In this document: positions 20,480-33,448 of the stretch, piece after piece
How the letters are laid out: each line of letters begins with the position of its first letter
Position numbering within the stretch: the stretch's first letter is position 1
From: Ricinus communis
Lineage: Eukaryota > Streptophyta > Magnoliopsida > Malpighiales > Euphorbiaceae
Assembly (NCBI RefSeq): GCF_019578655.1
Contig: NC_063262.1
Span: 12,779,582-12,843,581, forward strand
Length of the DNA stretch: 64,000 nt
Direction: 5' to 3'
Position numbers and translations under genes: made by a program
The notes under the pieces: generated by a model
Database searches by the model: none
What the model was told of the DNA's origin: nothing
Seen by the model: the letters and a program-made list of their open reading frames with translations, nothing else

Positions 20480-23402
20480 TATCACGACCCGATCTGCGGG
20501 CCCGTGATCGGCATTAGGGAATGGGTAGGCATAAGGCCATGGAATCCCGTAGTAAGCCTGACATTCACTAACTTAATTAAATCTCATTTGATATTACTGA
20601 TGTCACAATTTATCTTAACTATTAAATTCTATATATTTAATTCGGTCTACTAGTAGAATTAGGCAAGAATCGAAACTACAATAATTTACAACTGATAAGT
20701 CTATTATTTCTACTGCGAAGAATATAAGATTTTACAAGTCAACATACCAAATCAATTACATCACCCGATGATGAAGGAGTTGGGTTGCTAAATAAGAGCC
20801 GTGGGAAGATTAACAATCACAGATATGAAAAAACAATAAAATTGAAACTGTCAGTCTCGAGAGTGAGTTAAAATCATATATCCAAAAACATTTACAACAC
20901 TTCCATAACACATTTATTTAATTTGAAAAAAATAATAAGTCATGCAAAAATATACGAATCATGCCATACTAAAAAAAATATGACTTTCATATACTACGGG
21001 ACAGAGTACCTCAGCAGAATCCTAATCTCAACACTAACATCTTGACTCTCTCATTCTAACAAAACTAGCACCCAGAGAGCGAAGCTCGACCAGGGTCCTT
21101 AAATCCAGTTCAGCCACTTAATTATCACTAACACTCTTAGCCTTTCAGCTTTCTTACTCCAATAAGGCTAGCGTCTAGAGAGCGAAGCTCGACCAGGGAC
21201 CTTAAATCCAGTCCGGTCATTTAAGTTTCCAAATAAGCCAGTGCCTAGAAAGCAATGCTCGACCAGGGACCTTTACTCCGGCAAGCACACTCTACTAAGC
21301 CCAGAGAGGAATGCTTGACCAGGGCAAGTCCTAAATTTACCTTTTAAAATTTACCCTTTACCCCTTTGCTATTAGTCTCAGATTCATATCGGTGCACTCA
21401 TCAAATAGCATGTACTACAACCGTCCCATCTCGAGTCAACACGAAACAATAAAATCATAATGCAGAAAATGAAACTTATATAAATAGCGATTAAAATAAC
21501 TAATTAAAATATTAAATCATGTAATCAGAATTATTTCATAAAATCTCAGCATAACACATGTAAATAGACATATGATTTTAACTCACAGCTTTGACGACCT
21601 CCTAGCTCTACTTCAATGCCTCGGATGGAGCGAGCCAAACTGACGGATTACCTAATCACGGAAAGCAATTAATCAATAACGTTGAAACATTTGACAATTA
21701 ACCCTAGGTCTAGATTCCTAGGACTGACTGTCTAAAAATCTCGACTCGGGTAAATTCTACCAAAAATTCGGCAGAACCTCCCTTAAAATACGGACATTTA
21801 CCCCTAGTAAAACGGGCCCAGGACCTGCCAGAAAATACTTCAAATATTCAACAATTTATTTTTAATGGGAGTCGAGTCCCCAAGACTTCATTATTTTTCC
21901 TTACTCCGCCACACATCACAAATCACGACCTAAGGCAGACAGTTCGACAAACAATTATTTTTACCCACAATATTTTCTAATGCTGAACACAATTCAATAA
22001 ACACATAACATTACTAAAAAAATTATAAAATCAACGGGCCAAAGAATTACCGAGACGCTTGATCGCTCGGTCGACTCGCCTCCAGCCGTCGGAGTCTGAT
22101 CGACGATCTAAACGCACCAACGGACTCAAAACGACGCGCCGATGACGATCCTCCCTTTCGATCTTCTGATCCGACCCACAATCATCCGGAGAGATTTACG
22201 GACGATTTCGATCGTCGATTTTTAAACGGAGTCCGATCGCCACGAAACCGGTGCCATTGGAAACTTGAGCTGAGGAGAGTTTGGATATGCCTCCGATCAT
22301 CCATCCCTCGTCGGAGCTCGTCGGAAAAGCCAGAAAATGCGGCTGCCAACACCTCACCGAAACTCCCTCCTCCGGTCACCAGAGCCGATGCCGCCACTCC
22401 CAAAAGGAAGCCCTCAACTCACTAGTTAAAACAAGATCGACCCCGCCACCATTGGATGCGAACGCCCGGGGGCAAGAAAGTGCCATCGCTCCTCGCTCTC
22501 GTCGATCGCGCCTGGACCTGCCACGTGCACACGACCTCTGCTGCGTTCGGCCACCTGCCAGACGGCTACCAGCCGCCCCCTTCTCTTCCTCCTTCTCTCT
22601 TTCCGACTTCTCCTTCTTCTTCTTCTTCCTTTTCTTTCTTTTCTTTCTTTTTCCTTCCATATCGACTTTTGGTCCATGAAATTTTCTTTACCATTTAGTC
22701 CCTCAACTTTTTAATTACTAACAATTTCATCTCGGGAAAATTTCCAATTAACCCTTAAACTTTAGCTTTTCAATTAAGCCTCTAACTATTTTATTTGGGC
22801 CAAATTAGAATTATTGGAAATATATAATACATATTACCTGCTTTTAAATGTAAAATTACCAAAAAGCCCTTGCCGACATATTTAATTATAAAAATACCAA
22901 ACATACAAATTTTCATTAAGACCCCATATTAATAAAATTATACTTTTAATCCTTATTCCAAAATAAATTTTCAATTTAGTCCTAACACACAATTAATTTA
23001 ATTAATCAACTTGCTTAATATTTTCCAATTAAAATTTAACACCATTAGCTAATTAAAATGCCATTTTTCCTAATAAATTTTTAATAAAATTTTCTTTACA
23101 AATTCTTCTATAACTCTCAAATATAAAATTTAATTTATATATATTCATTTGGGGAAAAATTTTGAATAACCAAAAATATAATTTATTTTTCAAAGAATTT
23201 ACTTAACTAATTTCTTAAAAATCAAACTAATTGGATATAGAAAATAACTCCCTTATTTGTCCAGCATTAAAATTTAAAATTGCATTTAAATCATTCCCAT
23301 TAAACCAAATAAAAATAAAGTAAAATTTATTTAAATAAAAACTCATTCATTAATTATTATTATTAATATTATCATTATTAAAGGAAATTTTCGGATATTA
23401 CA
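20480..23402 (-). mobile_element. 2.9 kb LTR-like insertion splitting the integrase
   Basis: The right end on the minus strand starts TGTAATATCC and the left end finishes GGTCGTGATA, close to the TG...CA ends of LTRs. The flanks are GAAGT (20475-20479) and GTAGT (23403-23407), a 5-bp target duplication with one mismatch. The integrase reading ...VAIN on the right resumes as FSKWVEA on the left. There is no gag or pol inside, so a large solo LTR or non-autonomous LARD-like element fits best. Internal features are a four-fold motif array at 21065-21330 and a GC-rich block at 22040-22680. A decayed relative lies at 62221. Confidence 0.65.
21065..21330 (+). repeat. four-copy motif array around CTCGACCAGGG
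   Basis: Copies near 21072, 21175, 21242 and 21300 share (C/T)AGAGAG...GCTCGACCAGGG, followed in three of them by an (A/T)CCTT...TCC(A/G)G tail. The spacing is irregular (about 55-105 bp). The array lies inside the 2.9 kb insertion. Confidence 0.8.
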
Positions 23403-25970
23403 GTAGTTAATCGCCACGACTATGAACATATGCCCATACGAGGTAGGCTTTATTTTCCAGATTATATCAATTCCCCAAGCCGCGAAAGGCCATAGAGAGG
23501 TCAGATTGTGAAGTTTATTCAGAGGCAAATGATTTCAATCATTGTACAATTGGCACTCACGAAATTTCCTTACTAAGGCTATGCAATCCTTTTCCATTAT
23601 CAACTAATAATAGCCTTGACACATGATTTTTCTAGTTAATACTATGTCATTCATGTGAGGCCCACACACCCCTTTATACATTTCTTCCATTACCACTTGC
23701 GCTTCTCTTTTAGTCAAGCACCTAAACCGAACTCTCGAAGCCATTCTTCTATATAATACCTTGTCGTGACTAATGTCGTTCCTGGCTTGATTTTGCAACG
23801 CAAATATGTCCCTTATATATGCCTCTTTTGGATACTTCATGCTTTCTACAAACTTCTATAAATCGTAAAACTAGGGCTTTTCTTTTAGGCCTATTTAAAT
23901 ATCCATGATTCGCTACCCATACTAGCAGGGCACTCCAGATTTTATGATTACCAACAACTTCATCGAGGGTTGTGCAGGATTTGTCCCACATATATGAGAG
24001 AGTGGCCAACACATCTGCCATCTTGTTCTCATCCCTAACCAAGTGTATGAACTAACACTTAGAGAAATTATAATCCAAAGTCCAAAGGTAATTGAAATAT
24101 AGTTTCAATCTCTCTTCCTTTACTTCCCACTCTTCGATGGCTTACTGAATCACTAGCACAAAGTCCCTGTAGACCATCAACTACTTGCTCCTACCATTAT
24201 GGCCACTTTTAATCCATACAAATATGCTTCGCACTCTGTCGTGTTGTTTGTTATCTTAAAGTCCAATCTCGTGACCATTACCAACATCTAGCCCTCTAAT
24301 ATGACCAAGACTACTCATAATCCCGTGCCTTTGGTATTTATTGCTCCATCGAAGTGCATCCTCTATCTTGGATCTCAATTGCCCCCAAACTTTCATAAGA
24401 AAACTCTAGATCCATGGCTCATCTCTCTCAATCGCATTTTATGCTAGGAATTATACTACAGCCCTTCCTTTGACCATTTTCTTAGTGATATACTTAATAT
24501 CGAACTCTGTTAGAAGTACTAGCCACCTAGCCAATTTTTCTATAAGGGATGGAGCTTCAAATAGATACTTCAACGGGCCCATTATTAAGATTGCTTGAAC
24601 CCTATAAGACTAGAGATAGTGTCTCGATTTTCTCATAGCCTATATCATATCCAAGCAACTCTTCTCTATGAGATTATACTTTAGCTCAAAAAGTAGCAAC
24701 TTCTTGCTGAGGTAATAGACTGCATACTCCATATCATTGGGCCTGCATTGCGTCACCACCACTCCCATTGCTTCCTATTCCAAAGCTAAGTAGAGAATCA
24801 ACGCCTTACCATCCTTTAGTGGCTTTAACACTAGTGGCTTCATCATGTATTCCTTAATCCAGTCGAAGGCTTTCTAACATTGTTCATCCCACATAATAGG
24901 TTGGTGCATCCTTAGAAGTTTAAAAATAAGATCATAAACCATTATGGACTTAGAGATGAAGTTATTGATGTACTGCAAATGTTTTTTAAAAATCCTCTAA
25001 CCTCTTTTTTTATCTTCGGTGCTGGCATTTCCTAAATCACCTTGACCTTATCTGGATTATTTATATTCCTCATTGACTCATTATGTGCCCCAGCAGCTTC
25101 CCTAATGTAACTCTAAATACACTCTTCTTTGGGTTCAACCTTAGTTCATATATTTTCACTCATCCTATAAACCTATCTAGAGCTTGGAAGTGCGTTTCCC
25201 TTATTTTAGATTTGACCATCACGTCGTGCACATACAATTTCACCCTCTTTGTGCATCATATCATGAAATAAAATATTGGTTGCTCTCTAATAAGTTGCTC
25301 CTGCATTTTGTAATCCAAATAGCATAAGCTTATAGCAATCTATGCCTCATTCGGTGATGAACACTATCTTCAACTTGTCCATGACCACCATCATAATCTA
25401 GTTGTATTCGAAGAGTACATTCGTGAAAGAATACATTGCGCTTCAATCCATACTGTCAATTATCACATCGATGTGAGGAAGGGGAAAGTCGTCATTGGGG
25501 CAAGCCTTGTTCAGGTCCTGGTAATCAACACACATTCTAACTTTTTTATCCTTCTTAAGAACCGGGACTATATTCACCAACCATTTAGGATAGTTGACTA
25601 TATCGAGGAAATTGGTTTTCACTTGCTTGGTGACCTCTTTTTGGGTCTTTTTTTCCCATTCTAGCCTCAACCTTCTCATATTTTGCTTAATAGGCTTGAT
25701 ATGCGAGTAGGTTGCGATATGGTGCTCCATTATCTTTCTATCTACACTTGGCATACCATTGTACGACTAAGCAAATACCGATTCTTTGTTTCTAAGATTC
25801 TTTCAAATTCTCTCATCTCTTCAAGAGTTATATCACGAGTGATAGAAATATTCATAGGGTTATCATTTATGCCTAAATTAAATGAGTTAATTTGAGTAGA
25901 ATTTATGTCAAATATGCACATGTTATGATTATTAAAATGCATATTACCATCAGAAAGAACATCACACAAG
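23403..25970 (-). pseudogene. Ty3-gypsy pol: RT, RNase H, integrase N-terminal half (element E)
   Basis: Reading downward on the minus strand: RT begins near 25754 (HIATYSHIKPIKQNMRRLR, VPVLKKDKKVRMCVDYQDLN, KACPNDDFPLPHIDVIIDSM) and continues with many stops to about 24600 (including FGLQNAGATY). An RNase H-like region follows at about 24300-24000 (TECEAYLYGLKVAI, FIHLVRDENKMADVLATL). The integrase zinc-binding region is near 23840-23604 (GVCGPHMNDIVLTRKIMCQGYY), and the start of the core at 23528-23405 (WPFAAWGIDII, FIVVAIN). Order and motifs are those of a chromovirus- or Tat-type Ty3-gypsy pol. Stops and frameshifts throughout mean it is non-functional. Confidence 0.85.
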
Positions 25971-25999
25971 TAAGCGAAATTAGAGTATATATCATTGAT

Positions 26000-27190
26000 C
26001 TTGAAGTAAAAATGCCATCATCCTCATAAAGATCAGATGTTAGTACATCATTTTCTTTATAAAACACATCAATAATATTCTCATCTACTAGTGCAGCTAA
26101 ATCTTGCGGGCTCTAGTCCTCAGGCATGCTGATGAATTCTCCCAGCTTCAACTCCTCAACCTTAGTAATGACTTTCTTCTGGACGTCCCTGATGCTTAGC
26201 TTAAACATCCTATCAATGATCAAGCTTTTGAAGATCTTAAATCCTAGTACCTCAGTCCCAACTATAATAATAGGCTCAAGCTCACCAGAGTAGGGTTTGT
26301 ACTCCTTGACAAAAACATCCTTTAAAGTCTTACCCTTCAGTTTATCATAATCTTCATCCTCATTATACCCCAGGCCATGTCGCGTCTTTTATCCCTTGAA
26401 GTTTGGCATCTCTATAACTCCTTACTAATTCTTCCCTAACCTCATTCTAGGCATCTCTGCAACTCCCTGCCGATTCTTCTTGAACATGCTAGCCACCTTA
26501 GGATCTATGTATAGTGCACCTTAAAACCCATTTAGGGCATCAGGTTCCTTAGCATCCTCGTGGATGGCCGAGACAACCTTTCCACCCTCAAAATTAATAG
26601 TGATTATCTCTCCCTCGTGAGGAAACTTGATCTTTTAATGCACAATGGATAGAACTCCTTTAACGCATGAAACTAGGGTATTCCCAACAACAATGCAAAG
26701 GTTACTGGGATATCTAGGACGGTGAACTCAATCTAGGATTCTATAGGGCTAGTCTTCATCAGAGCTGAGAATGTCCCTTCCATATTCCTTTTGGTCTTTT
26801 CATAGGCTCTTATGACCATATCAGATGGCTTTAGATATTTTGAAATCATTCTCAATTTAGGAATTATGAGATAAGGATAAACATTGATAACTGACCCATT
26901 ATCTACCATCACATAAGGAGTCCTTTTCCCTTTTACTTTAGCTGCAATGTCAAGAGCCTTATTGCGACCCCTTCCCTCTAGTAGTAAGTCCTCATTTTAA
27001 GAAAGTGATCATCCTTATCATTTCCTCTAGAGTAGCTGGTGTACTTATAGTGATGCTAGTTAAAGCTTGAATCATAGCATTTCTATGATCTTCTGAATGC
27101 ATAAGGAGTTCTCAAACATCAACCGTCTTCTTATTCTTTTTAAACTCTTCCAATAACCTTTTATCATCTTCTTTTAATCCTCTTTCAATA
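26000..27190 (-). pseudogene. upstream polyprotein and protease-like region of element E
   Basis: Minus-strand pieces read GLGYNEDEDYDKL near 26370 and, further upstream, an aspartic-protease-like pattern (VDNGSVINVYPYLIIPKLR, then a VLDIPVTFALLLG-type block and the FHALKEFYPLCIK equivalent of the usual WIHAAGAVPSSLHQ). Frames are broken. The part upstream of about 26589 lies within the first copy of the 1.9 kb tandem duplication. Confidence 0.6.
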
Positions 27191-28498
27191 TGCTTCAGTT
27201 ATTCAAGTCCAGCCCATATTAGATTTGTCAGTCTAATTTACTAATTAATTATGTATATTGCCCACTTAATCTAGCCCAATTACAAGTTATGCTTTTGATT
27301 TCCAACCTTTAGGCCTAATGGACTACTTATTATAACAAGGCCCATTCTGTGTAAACCTAATTCTAATAAAGCCCAATCTTGACTAAGACATGCCAAGGCC
27401 TGTCTACTTCAATTTTAGAGTTTATGCCTAATTAATGTTGATTAGCCTATTGGACTACGGTTTTAATGTTGGGTCCAATTTTAGCCTTAAGTTTATATGA
27501 CCCATTTTAATTAATCAATCACACAACACATGTTTAATCATACAGTAAGCAAAAAATAAACAAAATAAGATGTAGAAAATAAATGTAACTATTACAATCT
27601 AACCTACAACTAAAATTGCAAAGTAAAAGCCCTAAAATCTAATACAGTACTTAAAACTGATGGAAATACATCAAAACTTGACAAAAAGCCAAAAATTGGG
27701 ACAAAAAGTCAAAGAGCCGATCAACATTGGACATTGAGCCAATATGCTCTAGGGTGTTCAAGTAGGGTTTTTGACTTATCAGTGTGTTCCTCGCATCCCC
27801 AAAGCTGATTTTCACATGAACAGAGCATAAAAATCAATTATATATGAAAGAAATAAAATAAAAATAAAATAGAAATAACATAAATCAATCAATTGATTAG
27901 AAGCCCTAAAAACTAATTCAAAACCCTAGAAAGTAAAAAGTACAATAAACAAAGATAGCAGATTAATCATATAATCCTATTAAACATATTTAATTACTGA
28001 ATCATAATGAAAATATAAATCTAATCATTAATTATATGCATGTAACCAATCAGACTCAAAACCCTAATTGGCAATATTATCAAATTCAAAAACCTAATAT
28101 TCTTATTATCATATTTCAAAACCTAATACATTCAGAACATATAGATTCATAAGAAATCCTAATATGATCATTTTAACTATAAAAATATAACCATAACAGT
28201 AATCCTAATCATGTTTCTAAAAAAATATAAAATAATAAACAAATAAAAAATAAAAAACTAGTTTAGGATGATGATGGATGCATGTTTGGGGGAACCTTCA
28301 GGTTGTCACCGTAATTGATGGTTCTGCGAGTCTCAAGTGATGAAGATGCAGTTGAATAAAAAACTAGTTAGAAATCCAGTGTTGGGTGTGATGTTGACAA
28401 AAGCTTCTGTCGATTAGAAAAAAAGGTTTCTAAAAGTAGTTCTTTCTTCAGTAGATTGATTCAACAATGAAGAAGAAATAATAGATTTTATTATCCAC
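26589..28498. repeat. 1.9 kb tandem duplication, copy 1
   Basis: Starts at CAAAATTAATAGTGATTATC and matches copy 2 at a constant offset of 1910 bp through the protease remnant and into the non-coding AT-rich part. Near its end CTTCAGTAG joins ATTGATTCAACAATGAAG directly, so about 170 bp present in copy 2 (30339-30507) are missing here. The last ~45 bases are LTR A-type sequence. Confidence 0.9.
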
Positions 28499-30551
28499 AA
28501 AATTAAAAGTGATTATCTCTCCGTTGTGAGGAAACTTGATCTTCTGATGCACAATGGATAGAACTCCTTTAAGGCATGAAACTAGGGTCTTCCCAATAAC
28601 AATGCAAAGGTTACTGGGATATCTAGGATGGTGAACTCAATCTAGGATTCTATAGGGCTAGTCTTCATGAGAGCTGAGAATGTTCCTTCCATATTCCCTT
28701 TGGTCTAGGCTCTTATGACCATATAGATGGCTTTAGATTTTTTGAAATCATTCTCAATTTAGGAAGTATGCGATAAGGATAAACATTGATAACTGACCTA
28801 TCCTCTACCATCACATAAGGAGTCCTTTTTCCCTTTTACTTTAGCTGCAATGTAAAGAGCCTTAGTACGGTCCCTTCCCTCTAGTAGTAAGTCTTCATTT
28901 TAAGAAAGTGATCATCATGATCATTTCCTCTAGAGTAGCTGGTGTACTTATAGTGATGCTAGTTAAAGCTTGAATCATAGCATTTCTATGATCTTCCGAA
29001 TGCATAAGGAGTTCTTAAATATCAACCTTCTTCTTATTCTTTTTTAGCTCTTCCAATAACCTTTTATCATCTTCTTCTAATCCTCTTTCAACATGCTTCA
29101 GTTATTCAAACCCATCCCATATTAGAGTTGTCAGTCTAATTTACTAATTAATTATGTATATTGCCCACTTAATCTAGCCTAATTACAAGTTATGCTTTTG
29201 ATTTCCAACCTTTAAGCCTAATGGACTACTCATTATAACAAGGTCCGTTCTGTGTAAACCTAATTCTAATAAAGCCCAATCTTGACTAAGACATGCCAAG
29301 GCCTATCTACTTCAATTTTAGAGTTTAAGCCTAATTAATATTGATTAGCCTATTGGACTACGGTTTTCGTGTTGGGTCCAATTTTAGCCTTAAGTTTATA
29401 TAACCCATTTTAATTAATCAATCACACAACACATATTTAATCATACAGTAAGTAAAAAATAAATAAAATAAGATGTAGGAAATAAATGTAACTATTACAA
29501 CCTAACCTACAACTAAAATTGCAAAGCAAAAGCCCTAAAATCTAATACAATACTCAAAACTGATGAAAATACATCAAAACTTAACAAAAAGCCAAAAATT
29601 GGGATAAAAAGTCATAGAGCCGATCAACATTGGATATTCAAGCAGGATTTTTGACTTATCAATGTGTTCCTCGCGTCCCTAAAGCCGATTTTCACATGTA
29701 CAGAGCATAAAAATCGATTATATATGAAAGAAATAAAATAAAAATAAAATAGAAATAACATAAATCAATCGATTGATTAGAAGCCCTAAAAACTAATACA
29801 AAACCCTAGAAACTAAAAAGTACATTAAAAAGGGCTAGCATATTAATCATATAATCCTATTAAACATATTTAATTACTGAATCATAATGAAAATATAAAT
29901 CTAATAATTAATCATATGCATGTAACTAATCAAATTCAAAACCCTAATTGGCAATATTATCAAATTCAAAACTCTAATATTCTTATTATCAGATTTCAAA
30001 ACCTAATAAATTCATAACATATAGATTCATAAGAAACTCTAATATGATCATTTTAACTATAAAAATATAACCATAAGAGTAATCCTAATCATGTTTCTAA
30101 AAAAGTATAAAATAATAAATAAAAAAAATAGAAAAAAACTAGTTTAGGATGATGATGGATGCATGTTTGGGGGAACCTTCAGGTTGTCACTGTAGTTGAT
30201 GGTTCTGTGAGTCTCAAGTTATGAAGATGCAGTTGAATAAAAAACTAGTTAGAACTCCAGTGTTGGGTGTGATGTTGAAAAAAGCTTCTGTTGATTAGAA
30301 AAAAAGGTCTCTAAAAATAGTTCTTTCTTCAGTAGCCTTCATTTTTAGTAATCTAGATCTTTTGCCTAATGAAGAATGATAGTTTTTTTTTCATTTCTTT
30401 TCTTAATATTGGCTTTTGTACTCTCTGGTTCTTTTTTGCTTTTTTTTTCTTTTAATCACACAAGTACTTGTCCAAACTCAATTGAATTTCTTAATTACAA
30501 AGGAATTCTCAAATTGATTCAATAATGAAGAAGAAACAATAGATTTTATTA
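28499..30551. repeat. 1.9 kb tandem duplication, copy 2
   Basis: Repeats 26589-28498 with scattered substitutions and small indels, including the protease remnant and the long AT-rich tail (GGATGATGATGGATGCATGT at about 28266 and 30147). It ends within LTR A at GATTTTATTA near 30550, where copy 1 instead runs into the start of copy 2. Confidence 0.9.
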
Positions 30552-31450
30552 TACTTGAATGAAAAATACAATCTTAAATCAGCAATCCAATCAATTAAGC
30601 ATAAAATAAGCCTAGCATGGCTAAAGATCACCCCCAAATGAGTTTAATAAAATTAGTTACATATGTTCATGATTAAATTACTACAAGAATCAAATATAAA
30701 GTAAACAAGAATAAAAAACAACATGAACAGCCTTTTCTCAAATCTTGGAAATGTTATCCCCTCTTGAATAACTATGAATCCAATCTCTGCAGCTCAAGAT
30801 CTCCTTCTTTTTTCCTTTGAATCTTTAATTCAATCCTCAAGAATAGGTATCTGGATGATGTTGAAGTGGAATTTGTCTCTGTTTTCCTTTTCTTGATCGT
30901 TTAGAAGGTTGCTCTCAAAGTCTGTCTTGAATACCCCAAAATTCTTTCTCTTCAGTATCCCTTCGCCTCCTCTTTCTCTTTCTTTTTCTTTTCTTTTAAA
31001 TTAGGTTTCAGGATCCAACACAACTTCTCAGCACAGCCTAAATACTTGCTGTGTTGAGCTAAAATCATACATCTAGCCTTCTTCAGCACGACTTGGAATT
31101 GGGCTATGCTGCTCAGTACGGGCATGCTCCTAGGCTGTGTCACTCTCAGTAACCATGTTGTATATCGCTTCTTCTCGCCATAGGTAAGGCATTTTAGCAG
31201 GCCCTATGACCCTGACCATTCTCCTCAGCACGAGCGTGTTGGCAGAGCGAGTTGAACAATCTAACGCGCCCGATTCATCTGTTTCTTCTCGATTTTGGTC
31301 TGATTTCTCTCTAACTTTGATGATATACCTAGAAAAACACTTGAGACACAAAGAAAACTAGAACAGGATGATTCTAATACAAAACACATAATTTGCCCTA
31401 AAGATAACTCAAAATCAAGCATACAAACATGTGTAATATCACAGATATCA
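30460..31450 (-). repeat. truncated gypsy LTR A (minus orientation)
   Basis: The minus strand starts TGATATCTGTGATATTACA at 31450 and matches the first two thirds of LTR C (43115 onward): the TTTTAGGGCAAATTATGTGT segment, the AACACG-rich middle, and the AATTCAATTGAGTTTGGACA segment near 30470. Similarity stops at about 30460, so roughly the last third is absent. It is an inverted copy relative to LTRs B and C. No polypurine tract precedes it. Confidence 0.8.
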
Positions 31451-31649
31451 CTGTTAAAGGCGAAGACGTCGAAAGGACTTGCACCTCATCATCACTATCC
31501 ACGTGTTCATCAAAATTATTGCCCTTTCCTCTATCCTTTCCCATAATGAGAGCAGTGAAATTCAAAGTAACGGGCAGTCGTCCATCATCATTGGCGTTGT
31601 CTACGTTGACCGTAGCAACACTACTGATGGTTGCGTTTCTGGTAGCCAT
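31448..31649 (-). pseudogene. unknown coding-like fragment cut by LTR A
   Basis: From an ATG at 31649 the minus strand reads MATRNATISSVATVNVDNAN and on through LPVTLNFTALIMGKDRGKGN to SDDEVQVLSTSSPLT, where the frame runs into the 5' end of LTR A. The sequence is more GC-rich and protein-like than its surroundings. I do not recognise it. It may be a host exon or the start of a retroelement gag, truncated by the LTR insertion. Confidence 0.4.
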
Positions 31650-31654
31650 GACCA

Positions 31655-33445
31655 AATTTAGGAGATATGACTATTGTTTGACTGTTTTTATTAGGTCTTT
31701 CGTATGATCCTTAACATTAGCCATCTCGGCTTTATTGCTCACACATCAGTAGAATTATTGAGAATTGAAATTAAAACATAAGCAAAGGCACAACAGAAGT
31801 AATTTAAAAATTTTCTTAATTCCCGCTAAGAATCTCATTGATTTAGATAGTCATAACACATAAAAACAAGCAGAATATGGAGATAAATTACAAAGGGTGT
31901 GTGCCGCCTATTCTAAAGAGTGCTTATTGCTTTGTTAATTCTTAATTCTTCAAGGATGACTAATACATTTTAAAGCTACATAAATGACCGGCCTCTAATG
32001 GTAACCCACACAAGCTTCAAAGTTAGAATCTTCTATGAACAATTTTTCATAAGAGAGAGAGTGGAGATGATAAGGAGTGAATGCTAGTTCTAAGCTAGGT
32101 TGGATCTTAATTAATTAAGTGTTGATGGCATCATTCTCCTTCACACACATACACCCATCCCTAGCCGTCTGTCATACTCCATATATATATATACATGTGA
32201 TTTAACCTAGTCTTATAATAAGCAAGACCTCATTTACTCTTAAATTGGGCCTTAATTGGGGTTATTTAGACTAAGTTAACTTTTAATTAGGCCCAATGTA
32301 TATAAGTTGAAGCCAATCTTAAGCCTAACTGTAATCTCAAATTTAAGCTCATTTGTGTATGAGCCAAAAGGTTCCTACCATGTTGGCAATGAACTATAAA
32401 CTATAATCACCCAAATTTGAGGAAGGATTAAAGTGCTTTAATCAACCTTTACAGTGAACAATCTCATAATGTAATTCATAATTCATAGAGCATGGATGCA
32501 AGTTTCAACTCTATAATTGAATCAATCATATTTGTTCTTCATAATTGCATATAGCATCTTGAATAAGATAACATATAACACCTTCAAGCTATGTTCCATT
32601 TTAATGCTAGTTTGTTTATCTTCATCTCTATTAAGATCTATCAAACTCCCACTGCTTCTTTTAGAAAACTCCTTTTCTTGAAAGAAAATATATTCCAAAC
32701 AAATACTTTTTTTTAAAGATTATAATAGTGTTAATATCCTAAAATCCTTTTAGATATCTCACAAACTTATGTTTATTAGATCAAGTCTTTCAGCTTTATT
32801 CTAATCGCGTATGTTTCTCTTAAACATCACATACTAGTCTATATCTTATATAGATTTTATTAATGATTATATATCATAAATGAAACATATTAGAGTTAAT
32901 GGTTATAAGAGCATATATTCTATGAGAAGGCTTGCAACAATTTTTATTGATATAACTATGTCTTATAAAGTTAGGTTTCATCATCTTATGAAACTTTGTC
33001 AATTTCGGTAATTGCAAGTTATAGACATTCTAATGATGATCCAAGTATTCCATATCATGATCTAATCTTGATACCATACTTTATCATAACTCTTCCTAAA
33101 ATAAGCATATATCCTATGTATCATTTTTGATATATGTCTCTTTCTCAAAGATTATAATATTTATTTCATAAGATTTATAAGTTACATAACTTACTTATGT
33201 TACTTATTTATCTTAATATCAATAATATAATCATTATGCCTATTTAGGATTGCTTAAGTTCTCTTGCATCATACAATCTTTTGTATGATATTTAAGAATA
33301 TAAATCATTTAATTGCCAAATATTATTAAATGAAATAATAATAATCAATAATTATTCTAGAAAAAAATTAATAACAATTATTAAATTCTAAATAAGAAAA
33401 ACAGAACTAATAACTAAACTAAATGGTAACAATTGCCTTTAAGCT
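31655..33445. other. AT-rich region between LTR A and copia gag, no gene seen
   Basis: No coding motif is seen on either strand. The 31750-32400 part carries short phrases such as GGCCCAAT/GGCCTTAATTGGG, and the rest is AT-rich. It is probably retroelement-derived, given both neighbours. Confidence 0.4.
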
Positions 33446-33448
33446 AGT

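Noticed and set aside
22281..22698. Several overlapping open frames on both strands in the GC-rich block
   Set aside because: They arise from GC-rich, stop-poor sequence and a (TTC)n tract; compositions are Arg/Lys- or Phe/Ser-only and no domain is seen.
20480..23402. Helitron as the identity of the 2.9 kb insertion (starts TC, inserted next to T)
   Set aside because: The 3' end lacks CTRR and a clear hairpin, while TG...TA ends and a 5-bp near-duplication fit an LTR better.
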